NCBI GenBank assembly: GCA_949358305.1
Contig: OX442314.1
Span: 7,929,060-7,993,059 of the forward strand
Length of the DNA stretch: 64,000 nucleotides
Direction: 5' to 3'
Origin: Strigamia acuminata
Taxonomy: Eukaryota; Arthropoda; Chilopoda; Geophilomorpha; Linotaeniidae
The notes under the pieces were generated by a model. It searched no databases, was not told the DNA's origin, and saw nothing but the letters and a program-made list of their open reading frames with translations. The position numbers were made by a program, and so were the translations under genes. Position 1 is the stretch's first letter, and every line of letters begins with the position of its first letter. Positions 20,635 through 31,558 of the stretch are shown here, piece by piece.

Positions 20635-21105
20635 GGCATTTTTATTTTTTTCATCACTTCTGCGCATTACGCGAAGGGCGCCATTGATTTCGGCAATCTG
20701 GGCATGCGCGAAGATGGCGAGCACAGATACGACTGTCATCGCATGTACAGCAACAGTAAATTGGCCAATATGTTGTTCGGACTGGAGTTGAAGCGCCGTA
20801 CGGAGGGAAAAGGCGTTTATGTTTACATGGTGTCGCCCGGGATCGTTTGGACCAATCTGGGCCGCCATGTTCGTTTGCCGCTGTGGAAGAAGATTCTGTT
20901 GGCGCCATTGGTTCTGTTGCTCGTCAAAACGCCGACGGAGGGCGCGCAGAGTGTCATCTTTTGCGCATGCTCGGATCAGATTTATGATAAATCGGGGAGT
21001 TATTTTAGAAATTGTGCGCCGGCGCAGATCGATACGAGAATCGCGAACGAAACGAGCTGGAAACGGCTGTGGGAAATGTCTGAGGGTTTAATCAAAATTC
21101 TGTAA
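20635..21105 (+). CDS. Short-chain dehydrogenase/reductase (retinol-dehydrogenase-like), 3' exon
   Basis: NAD(P)-dependent oxidoreductase of the classical SDR fold. The exon opens directly after a possible acceptor (ATAG at 20631-20634) and encodes 156 residues. Features are ITSAHYAKGAIDFGNLG (catalytic serine strand; RDH11-14-like SSxAH), HRMYSNSKLANMLF with the YxxxK pair, VSPGIVWTNLGRH (PG motif after the active site), a hydrophobic WKKILLAPLVLLLVKTP, then TPTEGAQSVIF. The Rossmann TGxxxGIG part is absent: repeats fill 19.8-20.3 kb and I found no upstream exon. It is either the last exon of a gene whose 5' part is not recognisable here or a truncated copy. AATAAA at 21192-21197 is a plausible poly(A) signal. 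Confidence 0.75.
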   Translation, partial: GIFIFFITSAHYAKGAIDFGNLGMREDGEHRYDCHRMYSNSKLANMLFGLELKRRTEGKGVYVYMVSPGIVWTNLGRHVRLPLWKKILLAPLVLLLVKTPTEGAQSVIFCACSDQIYDKSGSYFRNCAPAQIDTRIANETSWKRLWEMSEGLIKIL

Positions 21106-21521
21106 GTTTTTATTTTATTTTATAGAAATGGCATTTTTGCGGTTTTTTGTATTTTTTATTTTGGTTAGCAAAGCTTTGTAAGTAGGCGGATAATAAAAGA
21201 TTTGTAAAACTGATTCGGATATTATAGTTCAAAAATCTCTCGCTGTGGCGCTGCTAAGGGATACAGAAACACTCAAACTGCAAACATTTTGGCACTTGTG
21301 ATCATTTTATTGCATGATGAATTCAAAATTACATTTATATCACTTTGTGTATTAAATAATACATACGAATAAAGTGATTTTAATGACATGAATGGCACTC
21401 TACACTACAAACAATTAATCAAAGCCAATAGGCCTAACCTAGATAGAAAATCTAAAGACCAAATAGCAAATTTGTTACAATTGTGACAGAAAGTTGAAAA
21501 ATATTTTTGTTCAGTCATGTT
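21106..21521. other. Intergenic, 3' flanks of convergent genes
   Basis: Holds AATAAA for the dehydrogenase (21192-21197). Otherwise AT-rich with no coding signal. Confidence 0.5.
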
Positions 21522-24500
21522 TTAACGTCTCTTTTGGAACCAAATCAAAAACATTCTACTCTGATGCCAATTAAAAGTGTTTAAAATGCAACTATAGAAA
21601 GACAGTAATGACATGCCCAAACCTAATCCTACAATGCTACCGACATCGCTTAGCAGTTGAGATAGCGGATATTTCTGTTGCTCTTCCGTAGTCTCCAAGA
21701 AGTTACCAGAAAATCTAATAGTTATGTATGTGGTAGAATTCAATGCATATTTATTCCCATACACAGAAGTTGTGTAAAAACTAATATCGCAAGGCAGTCT
21801 ACACGTGCATTGTTTTTGACTAGAGTCGAAATTCTTAAAGTACATGAAATGTGCGGTAGTAATTTCCTTCGATGTGTTACAAACTGGCAAATTGGGTCTC
21901 TCCATATACGGCAATCTGAAACGCAACATAATGTGGTGATATTTACAAACTACTAGCCAGTAAAGCTTTACACATTACTAAGCCACAGGTGTGATGTGAA
22001 AAAAGTAAATACCTGCAGGTAACATTTTGAAATAAATTGTTTTGGATGCAAGCATTTTTACAGTTGAAATAAGCACTTTTGTTCTCTTCACATGGATTAT
22101 GCTTTGTATTTTTTTGTATGGTCTATTGGTGGGAAATCAAAGTTAGTATGTACGAGTAATAGTGATTTAGGATAAGCAAGTGTGTAATTTATTACCTTAA
22201 ATAGTCGAAGTGTTACAATATTCATCCATCCATAATTTAAAGCCAAAGGTGCCAAAATGTTAACCTTTAATTCCAGGTTATTTAGGAAAATCTGAATATT
22301 ATTATAATTTAATAAATGACAAAATAAACACGCTCGGGTTATAATACACTTAAGTAGTACTTGTAGGTGTATTCGTGTCTAACAGTGCTACCATGAACCA
22401 AGGATAACATGTGGACTGACCCAGTATGGGGGAGGAGGGAGCTGAGTGGTGTGGTGAGGGAAAGATGTGAAAGAGAGAGGTAGCGACCACTGACGAGACA
22501 AGACGTGTCCAAGGCCTGACGTGAGTAAGGGCAACCCTGCCCTGTGCTGACTCTGTTCTCCTCACCATTCACCACGGCGAAACTCAGTAGTATGGCGTGT
22601 CCCATACTGCAGCCTCCATGAGTGGCTGCGTGGGTCGTACTAGGTAAGTACGATATGAATGTTATGTTGAACCGACCACGTCACCCATGGGGTTCACACC
22701 GTGTGTGTGACGGGTTGGTTGCCGCTGCGGCTTGCCTTACTGGCACCCCAGCAATAGGTGACGGGGTTCTCCAACCCCTAGACAACGATATTAAAGGTCA
22801 ACAACCAGCAATATGGAGTCTCTTGTCATTATTACGTGAGTATGCGTCCCAAACCGGGGTAACCAGTCTCCGGGTTACCTTGGCTAAGACCATACCAGTC
22901 ACAGAGTTTGCGACAAAATTCTCAATAAATAATTATAAGGTTTATGTATCCTTGAGCTAGTGATACGCCCAATAAATGGGATGGGAGTTTGTCATATGTT
23001 TTTGTAAGCGGAGTCAAATTCATTATATGCTTGGAAAGGAGGTCCTACTAAGTACTAAGTGAACAAATGGTGTTGAACTACCTTTAGATGCTGGTCGCAA
23101 ACTTTTGAAGGGAATAAATTTTCTAATGAAATTAAAAGGTCAGCATCTAGGGTGATTGATTTTTCTGGAAAACATTGATAAATTTTAAAAATAATTTGAC
23201 AACTGTTCGATGTGCACAAGTTTAGATAATTTGTGCCAATTTTTAAATGTCTATTTTTTAAATTAGAATACTTGTGTATAAAAAATGATGGAACTATACT
23301 CTGACATACTATAAGAGTAGCCTTTCTTCCATTGGCCCAGCCTCATTACTCCTAACTGTAGACTGTGTCATACCACCAGGAAAAGTAGTTTTGTTTTTTT
23401 CTTAATTTTTTTGATTATTCTAATGATTAAAATGATGAAATTTTATTTGTATTTTATAAGAAAATGTTTTTTTTAATTGATGAAATAATGTTTTAGGTTG
23501 TTTGCATTTCATAATTTATTTTTTTTAGTTTATTAGTTGCTTTGTCAGGAAAGCAAACAATTTCCTAACAATAGGTAATCGATTGCAATGTCTGGACATC
23601 TAACGCAATTCTGGTGTTTTGGTCTATTTTTTTGTATCAGTACACCAGTAAAATAGCTCGGCCAATGAGAGAAAGGCCACTCTTATAGTACGCCAGATGA
23701 ATTTGATGTGAAATGGCTAAATTTTCAATATTGACACTTTCTTTATAAATTACCTGTGTTTATTTGTGAACAATTACCGAAAGCAAGTGGAATAAGATGC
23801 CTTGACACATTTAGCCCAGGCACATTCTGCAAAAAAATTTCATTTTGTGTTTATTGTTTTTCAGATTTTGTGCGTGCTAGTACTTGAATCGTGATTGTGC
23901 CATGGACATTGAGTGTTTCCCAGATTTCTTCCAGTGATAATTTGTTGCTGAAAAGTTGCCAAGGCGATATTTCATTGCAGTTTTTGTTGGTGTATTTGAG
24001 TGAGTGTGATCTGGCTGTGTCCATTTCGTCGTTTTGTTTCTGACCACAGACCGTGACAGACTGAAATTCGGTGTAGCGGCGTTTATCTATTCTAATGATT
24101 TTTGTTACCGGTTCATCAATGTAGTAGTTGATACGAATTTGCAAGCAATACAAAGTGAATCCTGTGATTACCAATATCATCACAAATTTAAACTTTCCTA
24201 ATATTCCATTTCCCATGGTTTGCTCTTCGTTCGCAGTGACTTTTTTCTTGCACAACTCATACACACAGCCAATCTTGTCGACGGAAGTTTTTTGATTAAT
24301 GTTTGTTGCAATGTAATATAAATACCAAATGATTTCGGGTAACGAGATCAACGATAGATCGAGAAATAGGCCCAGATTGCCTCCTAAATCCGACATTAGA
24401 GCAATAACGTCGTAGATGTATTGTTCTTCATACAAGCTAATTTTTTCATTAGTTATTGCTAAAGCTACGGATGCAGTTTTATCATCATCTGCTATGCCTA

Positions 24501-27500
24501 AATCAATGGTTGTTGAAAAGGTTATTTGTTCACAAGGACGTCGACATAGACAATTAGAAACAGGATCTGTGTAGTCAATCAAATCTGCTGCCACAAAAAA
24601 TTGTTGGAATGTATTTTTCGAACCGTTGCAAAGTGGTAAATCTGCTTTCGTAAAGGGAAATCTTGAAAAGATAATTTTAAATTATAATTTTTTAAATTGT
24701 ATGATAACATCAAAGCTGTGATTGAGAAGAGGCGCCCAGACCAAATTTACTGGAAGTGTGACCAATGGAACATGAAGTGTGGAGGCAGACTAACTACAAC
24801 TTCTTACACCACTGAACCGAGAACACTAATTGAACCTACCATGTACAACCATCTTCCTGAACCAACGCATGTTGAAGTTGTCAAACTTATACCGTACTGC
24901 CTCGTTTAAATTTTTTTTGGTCCGACTGCCAGGCGGTAATATGAAACCAGGCGGTTAAATGAGCCAGGCCTTTATCCAGAAAAATTGTTGAAAAAAAAAA
25001 CCCGGAAAACAAAGTAGTATAAAAATAATATTTTTTTGAAAGTAAATTGGAATTTTTATTATTTGTCGTACGAAAGCTTTTTTTTAATCGGAGCCATAAC
25101 TGTGCTAACACGGAAACAATGTGACAACCAAACAATGAAGGCAATTTATATACCGTACAAAACGTACCGTGTGCGTACGTTATGCAGACGTACGTTTACC
25201 CGGCGCCAATTTGAAACCCGGCGTCAATACGGGGCCGGCGTCAATAGAATTTTGGACGTACGTCTGCCCGGCGTTAAAACGGGCCCAGCGCCTAAGTGAA
25301 TCCAGGCGTTTGAATGAGGCAGTACGGTACACAAGCTTTGAAGATTTGAGCCGCTCAGACTAGTGAGAAACCATCACAACTAATTCAAGCAACCCTGACG
25401 GGCACCGGCAGGGAATTGCGAGATGAAAACGTTATATGGAGTAGGAATAAAGTAAACAACGCAGAAAAATAAAGAAATCGATGACTTGATAAATTAAAAA
25501 ATTAAAAAATCAGGTAAAAATTTGAATCATTAAATAATAATTAAATATTTCAAAGGTACGCTTTGTCGACGCCATTCTGTCGACGCCATTCTGTCGACGC
25601 TGTCTTGTCGACCAAGTCTTTTTGTCAAATTTAGCTGACGACAAGGCGACCTGGTCGTCAAGACGGCGTTTACAAAGTGAAATTCGACCATTACTCCCTG
25701 GAAAAAGATTTTTTTAAAAAAACTGATAAGGTTAGGTTTGCAGGGGTCAAGGGAGGCCGCCAGCTCCCCCCCCCCCTTGTTAAACATTCTTAGGAATACG
25801 AGCAAAAAAAACCTTTGACGTGACTCAGCCTAAAAACGGCGGCGATGAAATGAATGGCGACAAAATGAATTGACTTTCCTTGTCAACCTTGTGACTGGTA
25901 TGGTCTTATCCACGGCAGTCTGGGGATTGACTTCCATGGGAGGGACGCATACTTACGTAAATGATTGAGACAGGGACTCCGGATTGTTGGATTTTGGCCT
26001 TTAATCGTTTTCTAGGGGTCGGAGTCTCCCATCTACCCATGTGTGGCAGTGCTGTTAGGCACGCTACACCAGCCACATGAATTTTTTAAGTCACAAAAAA
26101 TTAAATTTGCAAAATTGTACCTTCAAAAGTAATTTTAATAAAATCAAATAAATTCAAGATTCAAAGGATGGTTTACACAGACTCGTCATTGAAATTTGAA
26201 CTGGAATTACTCAGAATACCTGAGATCAATTTAAGTTAAATGATCAATTTATTTAAAGAAAAGAAAGTCGAAACTTTGTTTTTATTAAAATTATTTTTGA
26301 TGGGTCTAGGCACGTATTCTTACTTGCATGTTAGATGCTTTTTAAATTCTTTCACTAAACAACTACGATAGCATTCACTGTATTCATCTTCACTGGAGCA
26401 TTCATTTATTGGCGAATTAAGAAATTTGAACTAAAAATTTAAAATAAAATACGGTTATGAATAGTAACTTTAATTTTATTGGCAAAATCTTACTTTCTTA
26501 TAATTTAAATAAATTTTTGATGTTTCACCAGGATATTGCATTCCTACCTGAAAGGGTTTTCCAAAATCATAGAATGTGAGGTAAAGCTAAGTTCAAAAAG
26601 GAAAAAAAAAAGAATACAAACCACAATTTTTTTTATTTAAATTACCCAATACGACCCTTTAGGACATAGGTAGTCGTAGGTTTTTTCCATTTTTACTGCT
26701 AGTTCTTGTCCAAGAAGTGAGTCACTTGTAGCTTTTGCTGCATAAATGAATTATTAAGGTGTATTGAAGTCGATGGTGCTATACTCTAACTCACTACAAG
26801 TTGTGCCTTTCTTCCATTGGGCGAGCCTAATTACTCCTAACTGTGTACTGCAGCAAACAATTTTAGAATTTTTTTTTCGACTACAATGTCTGTACATCAA
26901 GTGCAATTCTGGTGGTTTGGTCTATTTTTTTGTATCACTACACAAGTGAAATGGCTCGCCCAATGGGAGAAAGGCCCAACTTGTATTGAGTTAGAATATA
27001 AATGTTTTTATACTTACGAAACTGAAAAGTTGGGCACAATCCGCCATCCATGTTGGTTTGAGTCAAAACAACTGTCGTGTTTGAGTTGGAATATTCCTGC
27101 GCGAATTAAAGAGTTTAAATTACGATTTTTTCTTTAAATAAATAAAAATTCTTTTTATCTCTTTTTGCCTTGATTTTTACGCTCACTACTTCCTTCATCA
27201 AACTAGTTGCTTTCCAAAGTTCTTCTATGTGAAAACCGAGGGTTTTACGCATATTTTTTCATTACTTTTTATTACTTTTATTTGTATCGAGTTCATTTTC
27301 AGCATTTTGTAATTTGTAGTTTTGGTGTTTGTAATTTGCATTTATTTTCCCTTTAAACTTTACCTATTTACTGAGCAATAATCCCTACCTTCTCACCCTA
27401 AAACTTCACTTCTTCAACTTCCACTTGACCTTTCTTGGAATCAACTAATTGCGGTCAAATTATTTCCACTCTCCAATCAGAGAGCTCCACATACCCTTTT

Positions 27501-30500
27501 CCCCCTTTTTATTCTCTAGTCTGAAAATAAATCACCAGTGTTTTTTTATACAACTCAAGAGAAGGTCTCCTTTATTTTATTTCCTACATTTACCAAGGAC
27601 TTTAAGATAATTTACAAGTGTGATTTCACATTTTGGTGCCGAAACCCAGGAAACCTTCGAATCTACATCTACATCTACAGCTAGAATCATCTAAAACTAC
27701 CGAAAATGGTGAGAAATTACGATTTTAAGAAGAAGTCTTTTGCGGCGGCCATTACAGTCACGGAAACGCTAATCAACACGGCGACCACCGCGCTGACCGG
27801 CAACGCCGCCATCTTGAAGGACACTTTAGAAATATGGATCGACCAATTGGATTCAAAACAAAATCGTGCAGCAAAAGCGTTCGAAATAGCTTTAGAAAGC
27901 TCAAAAACGGACGCAGATGTTAGCTCACTCACCGAGGAAATGGACGCTTTGGACGATCGAGTGCTGGTGTTGAAAGCGGCTATAAAAAGGTATTCAAATC
28001 AATTATACCCAATTGTTATTTTGCCGCCAGTTGTGAACAATGCACCCGCGACGAACGGCGCCGCCAAATTCAAAAGAAAGGCACTCGAGATTCCAAAATT
28101 TGATGGCAAACATCCGGAAATTTGGAGCAGCTTCTGGAAAACGTTTTGTTTGCAAGTGAACGACGACGCCGACCTTGACGATACGCATAAATTCCTTCAT
28201 CTGCGAGCGCATCTGACAGACGAGGCGTTGGAGGACATAAAAGGATTGGAAATCACCGACGCAAATTTCCTGATTGCAACAGAACGGCTAAAGAAAAAAT
28301 ATGGCGATCCGGTAGTATTAGAGAACAGATATTTAAACAATTTACTTTGCTTGCCACAAGTGCGTGACGAGAGTGACAATGAAGGACTGCAGCGTTTACA
28401 TCGTCATGTTGAAATCAACGTAAAAAACTTGGACAATGTGGGGGTGAAATTAATTGAAATTCAAAAAACCTTATTTCCAGTGTTAGCATCGACGCTCCCC
28501 CGCACCCTAATTCGGGAATACGACCGAGAGAACGATGGAGATCGATCCGTTCCGAGACTAATGGCATGGCTGCAGAATTTCATAGCCAAAGAGGCGAAGT
28601 ATGACATGATGCGGAAGAAATCAGACGTCCCACCAACCAAACCTCAACCTCAACAAACCAAAAATCCAAATAAAGAGGAGAAAAGGAAATGGGATCGAAA
28701 AGACAAGAAACACCATCCAAGTTCCGCATCAACAATGTCCGTAATAATTGATAAATGTCAGTTTTGCAGCTCAAAGGAACACATCCGTAGATTGTGCCCC
28801 CTCACCGCAGATCAAAGAAGGGAGAAAATAAAATCCAAAGGAATTTGCATGCGCTGCCTGGGCAAAGTGGCGCACAAGACGGAGGAATGTCGCACAAAAA
28901 TGAAGTGTTTCAAATGCGATGGACCACACCACACGCAAGTTTGCAACACCCCAAAGAATGCAAACAGCAAAGAAGCCACCACCAAGGAGGTCCACAGCAA
29001 CGCCGTGGTTAAAACTAGCCAGGAACAGTTCGAATTTTTGATGGTTGTCATGGCAAGATTGAGTGGCGACAAACTCCACACATCGAGCATCTGTTACATC
29101 GACGGCGGAGCCCAAAGAACATTTATCCGATCGGACGTGGCCAGAAAACTCAAACTAAAGAAGTTAGGTACCGAAAAAATTAACCTTTCTGTTTTTGGCA
29201 AAGATCCACAGTCCGTGACGTACAACCGAGTCCAGCTAACGATTCAACCAGCAAATGGAGCGAGTCCAGCCATCTCAATCGATGCCATAGAAATTCCTCA
29301 AGTCACAACAACTCCAACTGAAGTTCCCGATAAACAATTGGATGCAGAACTGAAAAAACGAGGGATTCAAGTACAATGCAGGCAAGCATCTCTTCACTCA
29401 AATGAAGTTGACATTTTGATAGGAGTGGACCACTACTGGAAATTAATGACGGGACAGACGGAATATATCGAAGACAACTTAATTGCTGTGAAAACCAAAT
29501 TAGGATGGACGTTACACGGACGAACCACTCACGGCAAGCAAGTGATCGCTTCATCAACCCGCATAAACAAAATTAGCATTGTCCACTCATCTGACGAAAT
29601 TCTACGCAAATTCTGGGAACTTGAAGCCATCGGGGTGCAACACGAGTCGCTTACATCAGTGGAAGACGCGGAAATTTTGGCGAAATTCGAAAAATCGATC
29701 AAATGGAATGGAAAAAACTATTCAGTCGAATTGCCATGGACTGTCAACCCAAATGAATTACAGGACAATTACCAAATTGCCGAACAAAGATTTTTAAACC
29801 TGCTTAGATGTTTCAGAAAGCAACCGAATTTATTTCTGGAATACAAAAAGGTGATTAGCGATCAATTGGCGCAAGGAATCGTAGAAGAAATACCACCAGA
29901 TGCCAGCGAGGGACCAGTTTACTACATGCCCCATCGACCAGTAATTAAAGATGAGAGGCTGACAACAAAACTTCGGATTGTTTTCGACGCCTCGTCGCAC
30001 AAAAAGGGACAACTGTCCCTAAATGACTGCTTGTCAAAAGGAACAAACCTCTTGCCATCTTTGATCTTCATTTTATTGAATTTTCGTTCCAGAAAGATAG
30101 CAATAATGTCGGACATCGTGAAGGCATTCCACATGATTGAAATTTGCATTTATTTTCCCTTTAAACTTTACCTATTTACTGAGCAATAATCCCTACCTTC
30201 TCACCCTAAAACTTCACTTCTTCAACTTCCACTTGACCTTTCTTGGAATCAACTAATTGCGGTCAAATTATTTCCACTCTCCAATCAGAGAGCTCCACAT
30301 ACCCTTTTCCCCCTTTTTATTCTCTAGTCTGAAAATAAATCACCAGTGTTTTTTTATACAACTCAAGAGAAGGTCTCCTTTATTTTATTTCCTACATTTA
30401 CACTTTTCAAACCAAGGACTTTAAGATAATTTACAAGTGTGATTTCACATTTTATATTATAAGTTGGGATTTCCATAAGAGCGTGAAACTTCTTAGAGCA

Positions 30501-30878
30501 TTTGTCGGCATCAGCTTTGACTTTTCCGTAAGTTTTATTCCTAAGTATGTCCATTTCTTTCGTATTTCTATTGCAGATCATCAAGCTTGGTAAAGCGACA
30601 TCTTCCGATCCACTCGTTACATCAACAACCGTTGGATAACTAAAGTAATGCATTATCCTGTTGCAGGTCTGATAAGTGAGCAAGCACGTGCAAAATGAGA
30701 ATAAAAGTAGCCAAAAGGTGTGATGCTTCGTCCAATGTCTTCTACTGCTTACGAAATCATCCAAACCAATTATATTACATCGAAGTTTGTTTTCATCATT
30801 TTTCATCAATTGGTTAATTGCCCGACGTAGTTCTCTCAATCTTAGCCCATTTCTTTTCACCGAATAATTATTCTGCAT
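21522..30878 (-). CDS. Tandem (two-module) DEG/ENaC channel gene, interrupted by BEL
   Basis: Eleven coding exons, minus strand. Module 1: exon 1 = 30878-30455 plus 27227-27187 (split by the BEL insertion), then 27096-27018, 26737-26646, 26547-26494 and 26430-26324. Bridging exon: 24661-23884. Module 2: 23826-23755, 23164-23082, 22264-22196, 22122-22013, 21915-21522. Exon 1 encodes a cytoplasmic N-terminus, TM1 (FWLLLFSFCTCLLTYQ), SYPTVVDV and LPSLMICNRN. Module 1 continues through GGLCPTFQF and paired-cysteine exons to LPLCNGS, CLCRRPC and TM2 (GGNLGLFLDLSLISLPEIIW). The same exon then runs on to TM1 of module 2 (FKFVMILVITGFTLYC) and TEFQSVTVCG. Module 2 repeats the same exon pattern and ends with CTCRLPC and TM2 LSDVGSIVGLGLGMSLLS. 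Phases agree at all junctions except exon 7/8 (one base short). About 767 codons in total. Confidence 0.78.
22265..23081. other. Intron between module-2 exons, with unidentified insertion
   Basis: The GC-richer block 22340-22960 differs in composition from its surroundings and has no recognised protein. It may be a solo LTR or other insertion, but no defined ends were found. Confidence 0.4.
23299..23696. mobile_element. MITE copy A (TATACTCT... family)
   Basis: Inverted ends of ~45 bp (ACTATAAGAGT-GCCTTTCTTCCATTGGC and its inverse near 23640-23690) are shared with copies at 26.8 kb and 49.6-51.0 kb. It sits in an intron of the tandem channel gene. This copy holds the intact sequence TTTGTATTTTATAAGAAAATG near 23450-23470, equivalent to the insertion site used by another element in copy C. 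Confidence 0.75.
23884..24661 (-). CDS. Bridging exon: end of DEG/ENaC module 1 fused to start of module 2
   Basis: 778 nt with one open frame of 259 codons. From its start come LPLCNGS, the thumb cysteines NCLCRRPCEQ, a palm strand, pre-TM2 and TM2 of module 1. A linker of about 45 residues (ATNINQKTSVDKIG...NEEQTMGNGILG) follows, then TM1 of module 2, YYIDEPVTKIIRI, FQSVTVCGQK and a finger segment LSLEEIWETLN. The exon 1 counterpart in module 1 reads YNIEELWKATS. Both channel ends are cytosolic in this family, so a cytosolic linker is topologically consistent. An internal methionine in the linker (TMGNG) could in principle start a separate module-2 protein. Confidence 0.85.
24697..24889 (+). 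pseudogene. FLYWCH zinc-finger fragment
   Basis: The translation contains QIYWKC, KCGGRLTTTSYTT and MYNHLPEPTHVEVVKL, the W-x-C, C and H-x-H-like blocks of a FLYWCH domain as found in MULE transposons and some host factors. It has no start codon context or continuation and abuts the MITE at 24892. It lies inside an intron of the channel gene on the opposite strand. Confidence 0.55.
24892..25327. mobile_element. MITE with CCGTACTGCCTC ends, TA duplication
   Basis: The left end CCGTACTGCCTCGTTTAAA at 24892 and the inverse CCGTACTGCCTCATTCAAA at 25327 are flanked by TA on both sides (24890-24891, 25328-25329), as for Tc1/mariner-type elements. The internal sequence is rich in CCAGGCG and CCCGGCG motifs in inverted orientation. 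Confidence 0.75.
25330..26323. other. Intronic/unassigned sequence
   Basis: Contains a GTCGACGCCATTCT triplication at 25567-25610 and otherwise no recognised coding sequence. Most of it would be intron 5 of the tandem channel gene. Confidence 0.4.
26782..26999. mobile_element. MITE copy B, internally deleted
   Basis: The ends TATACTCTAACTCACTACAAG and its inverse TATATTCTAACTCAATACAAG match copies A and C. The central ~170 bp found in copy A is missing. It lies between exons 27018 and 26737 of the tandem channel gene. Confidence 0.75.
27228..30449 (+). mobile_element. BEL/Pao LTR retrotransposon, deleted
   Basis: The 5' LTR is 27228-27630 (TGTGAAAACC...GATTTCACA). It is followed by a primer site beginning TGGTGCCGAAACCC at 27634. 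The 3' LTR is present only as 30141-30449; its 5' part was lost in a deletion that joins reverse-transcriptase sequence directly to LTR. Relative to the 5' LTR the 3' copy has one 11-bp insertion. Flanks TTCTA (27223-27227) and TTTTA (30450-30454) fit a 5-bp target duplication with one mutation. Removing the element and one flank restores the open frame of a DEG/ENaC exon. Confidence 0.88.
27706..30189 (+). CDS. BEL/Pao Gag-protease-partial RT polyprotein (truncated)
   Basis: 827 codons. Order seen: Gag with the KFDGKHPEIWSSFWKTF region typical of BEL/Pao Gag (~125-350), three cysteine knuckles (CQFCSS, CMRCLG, CFKCDGPHHTQVC; ~350-420), then an aspartic protease segment CYIDGGAQRTFI (~465) in which the usual D-S/T-G reads DGG. 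A BEL RT start follows (YYMPHRPVIK, LRIVFDAS, LNDCLSKGTNLLPSL; ~735-800). The frame then leaves RT before its catalytic YxDD block and ends in LTR sequence. RNase H and integrase are gone, so the element could move only with help. Confidence 0.85.
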   Translation: MVRNYDFKKKSFAAAITVTETLINTATTALTGNAAILKDTLEIWIDQLDSKQNRAAKAFEIALESSKTDADVSSLTEEMDALDDRVLVLKAAIKRYSNQLYPIVILPPVVNNAPATNGAAKFKRKALEIPKFDGKHPEIWSSFWKTFCLQVNDDADLDDTHKFLHLRAHLTDEALEDIKGLEITDANFLIATERLKKKYGDPVVLENRYLNNLLCLPQVRDESDNEGLQRLHRHVEINVKNLDNVGVKLIEIQKTLFPVLASTLPRTLIREYDRENDGDRSVPRLMAWLQNFIAKEAKYDMMRKKSDVPPTKPQPQQTKNPNKEEKRKWDRKDKKHHPSSASTMSVIIDKCQFCSSKEHIRRLCPLTADQRREKIKSKGICMRCLGKVAHKTEECRTKMKCFKCDGPHHTQVCNTPKNANSKEATTKEVHSNAVVKTSQEQFEFLMVVMARLSGDKLHTSSICYIDGGAQRTFIRSDVARKLKLKKLGTEKINLSVFGKDPQSVTYNRVQLTIQPANGASPAISIDAIEIPQVTTTPTEVPDKQLDAELKKRGIQVQCRQASLHSNEVDILIGVDHYWKLMTGQTEYIEDNLIAVKTKLGWTLHGRTTHGKQVIASSTRINKISIVHSSDEILRKFWELEAIGVQHESLTSVEDAEILAKFEKSIKWNGKNYSVELPWTVNPNELQDNYQIAEQRFLNLLRCFRKQPNLFLEYKKVISDQLAQGIVEEIPPDASEGPVYYMPHRPVIKDERLTTKLRIVFDASSHKKGQLSLNDCLSKGTNLLPSLIFILLNFRSRKIAIMSDIVKAFHMIEICIYFPFKLYLFTEQ

Positions 30879-30939
30879 TGTATCGTTTACTTCTTCGTAC
30901 AGAATTCAAACTATGGTTTCTAAGTCCCTATAAGGCCAA

Positions 30940-31558
30940 TTAATGTCTTGTAATCAACTTGTAAGTACTGTGCAAGCTCTGTAGCCCGGACACACGCCCT
31001 GTCGAAAGGCCTGGACTGGGTACAAATTTAGTACCGGGAAATCTGGATGGGTCGGGCCACAGGGACAGACTATGGTGGGCCAGAGATGGTTCACAGGCCG
31101 GAAGGGGCACTTCCGGTTCCCAATTGGCGGCGCCAGGTTGCGCACGAGAAACACACGAGGTGCGCAAGAGCTGTGGAAGCGCCGTGTGTTGCAGTGACGT
31201 GACACAGACTGTGTGGGCAGCTGGTCAAAAGGCCACCGAGGAATTCCCGGTAGTCTGGTTCTACGTCTGGGCTACAGTGTGTAATTAGATGTAGGCCTAT
31301 TACGAGTTTTTACCTGCTTTTGGTGGTGAGAAAAGGTAACAGCAAGTTATTTGTTGTCGAGTAGTGCTGAGTTCAGAATCAACTGTTCTTTGTTTCCTTG
31401 TGTAAACTTATTTTCCATAGTAACTCTTTGTACGATGATTATTAATGAATTGTCTTATTAACGTGTTTTCAGGTAGTAAAAGAAAGGCTTAATTAGATTT
31501 TGCTCGGTATATAATTATTTGCAGTGAATGTAGTGTTTAGTAAATTTGATCAGACACT
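30940..31558. repeat. Repeat segment duplicated at 51181-51601
   Basis: ACACGCCCTGTCGAAAGGCC and the following ~70 bp, and later CGGTAGT-TGGTTCTACGTCTGGGC onward, recur at 51181-51600. The 3' part also recurs at 7611-7770. An inverted pair CTGTAGCCCGGA / TCTGGGCTACAG lies at its ends (30979, 31265). No gene recognised. Confidence 0.65.

Noticed and set aside
26886-27137. Plus-strand 83-codon frame (and its twin at 50794-51159)
   Set aside because: It crosses a MITE end and the antisense of a channel exon; the minus-strand exon has splice sites and family motifs.
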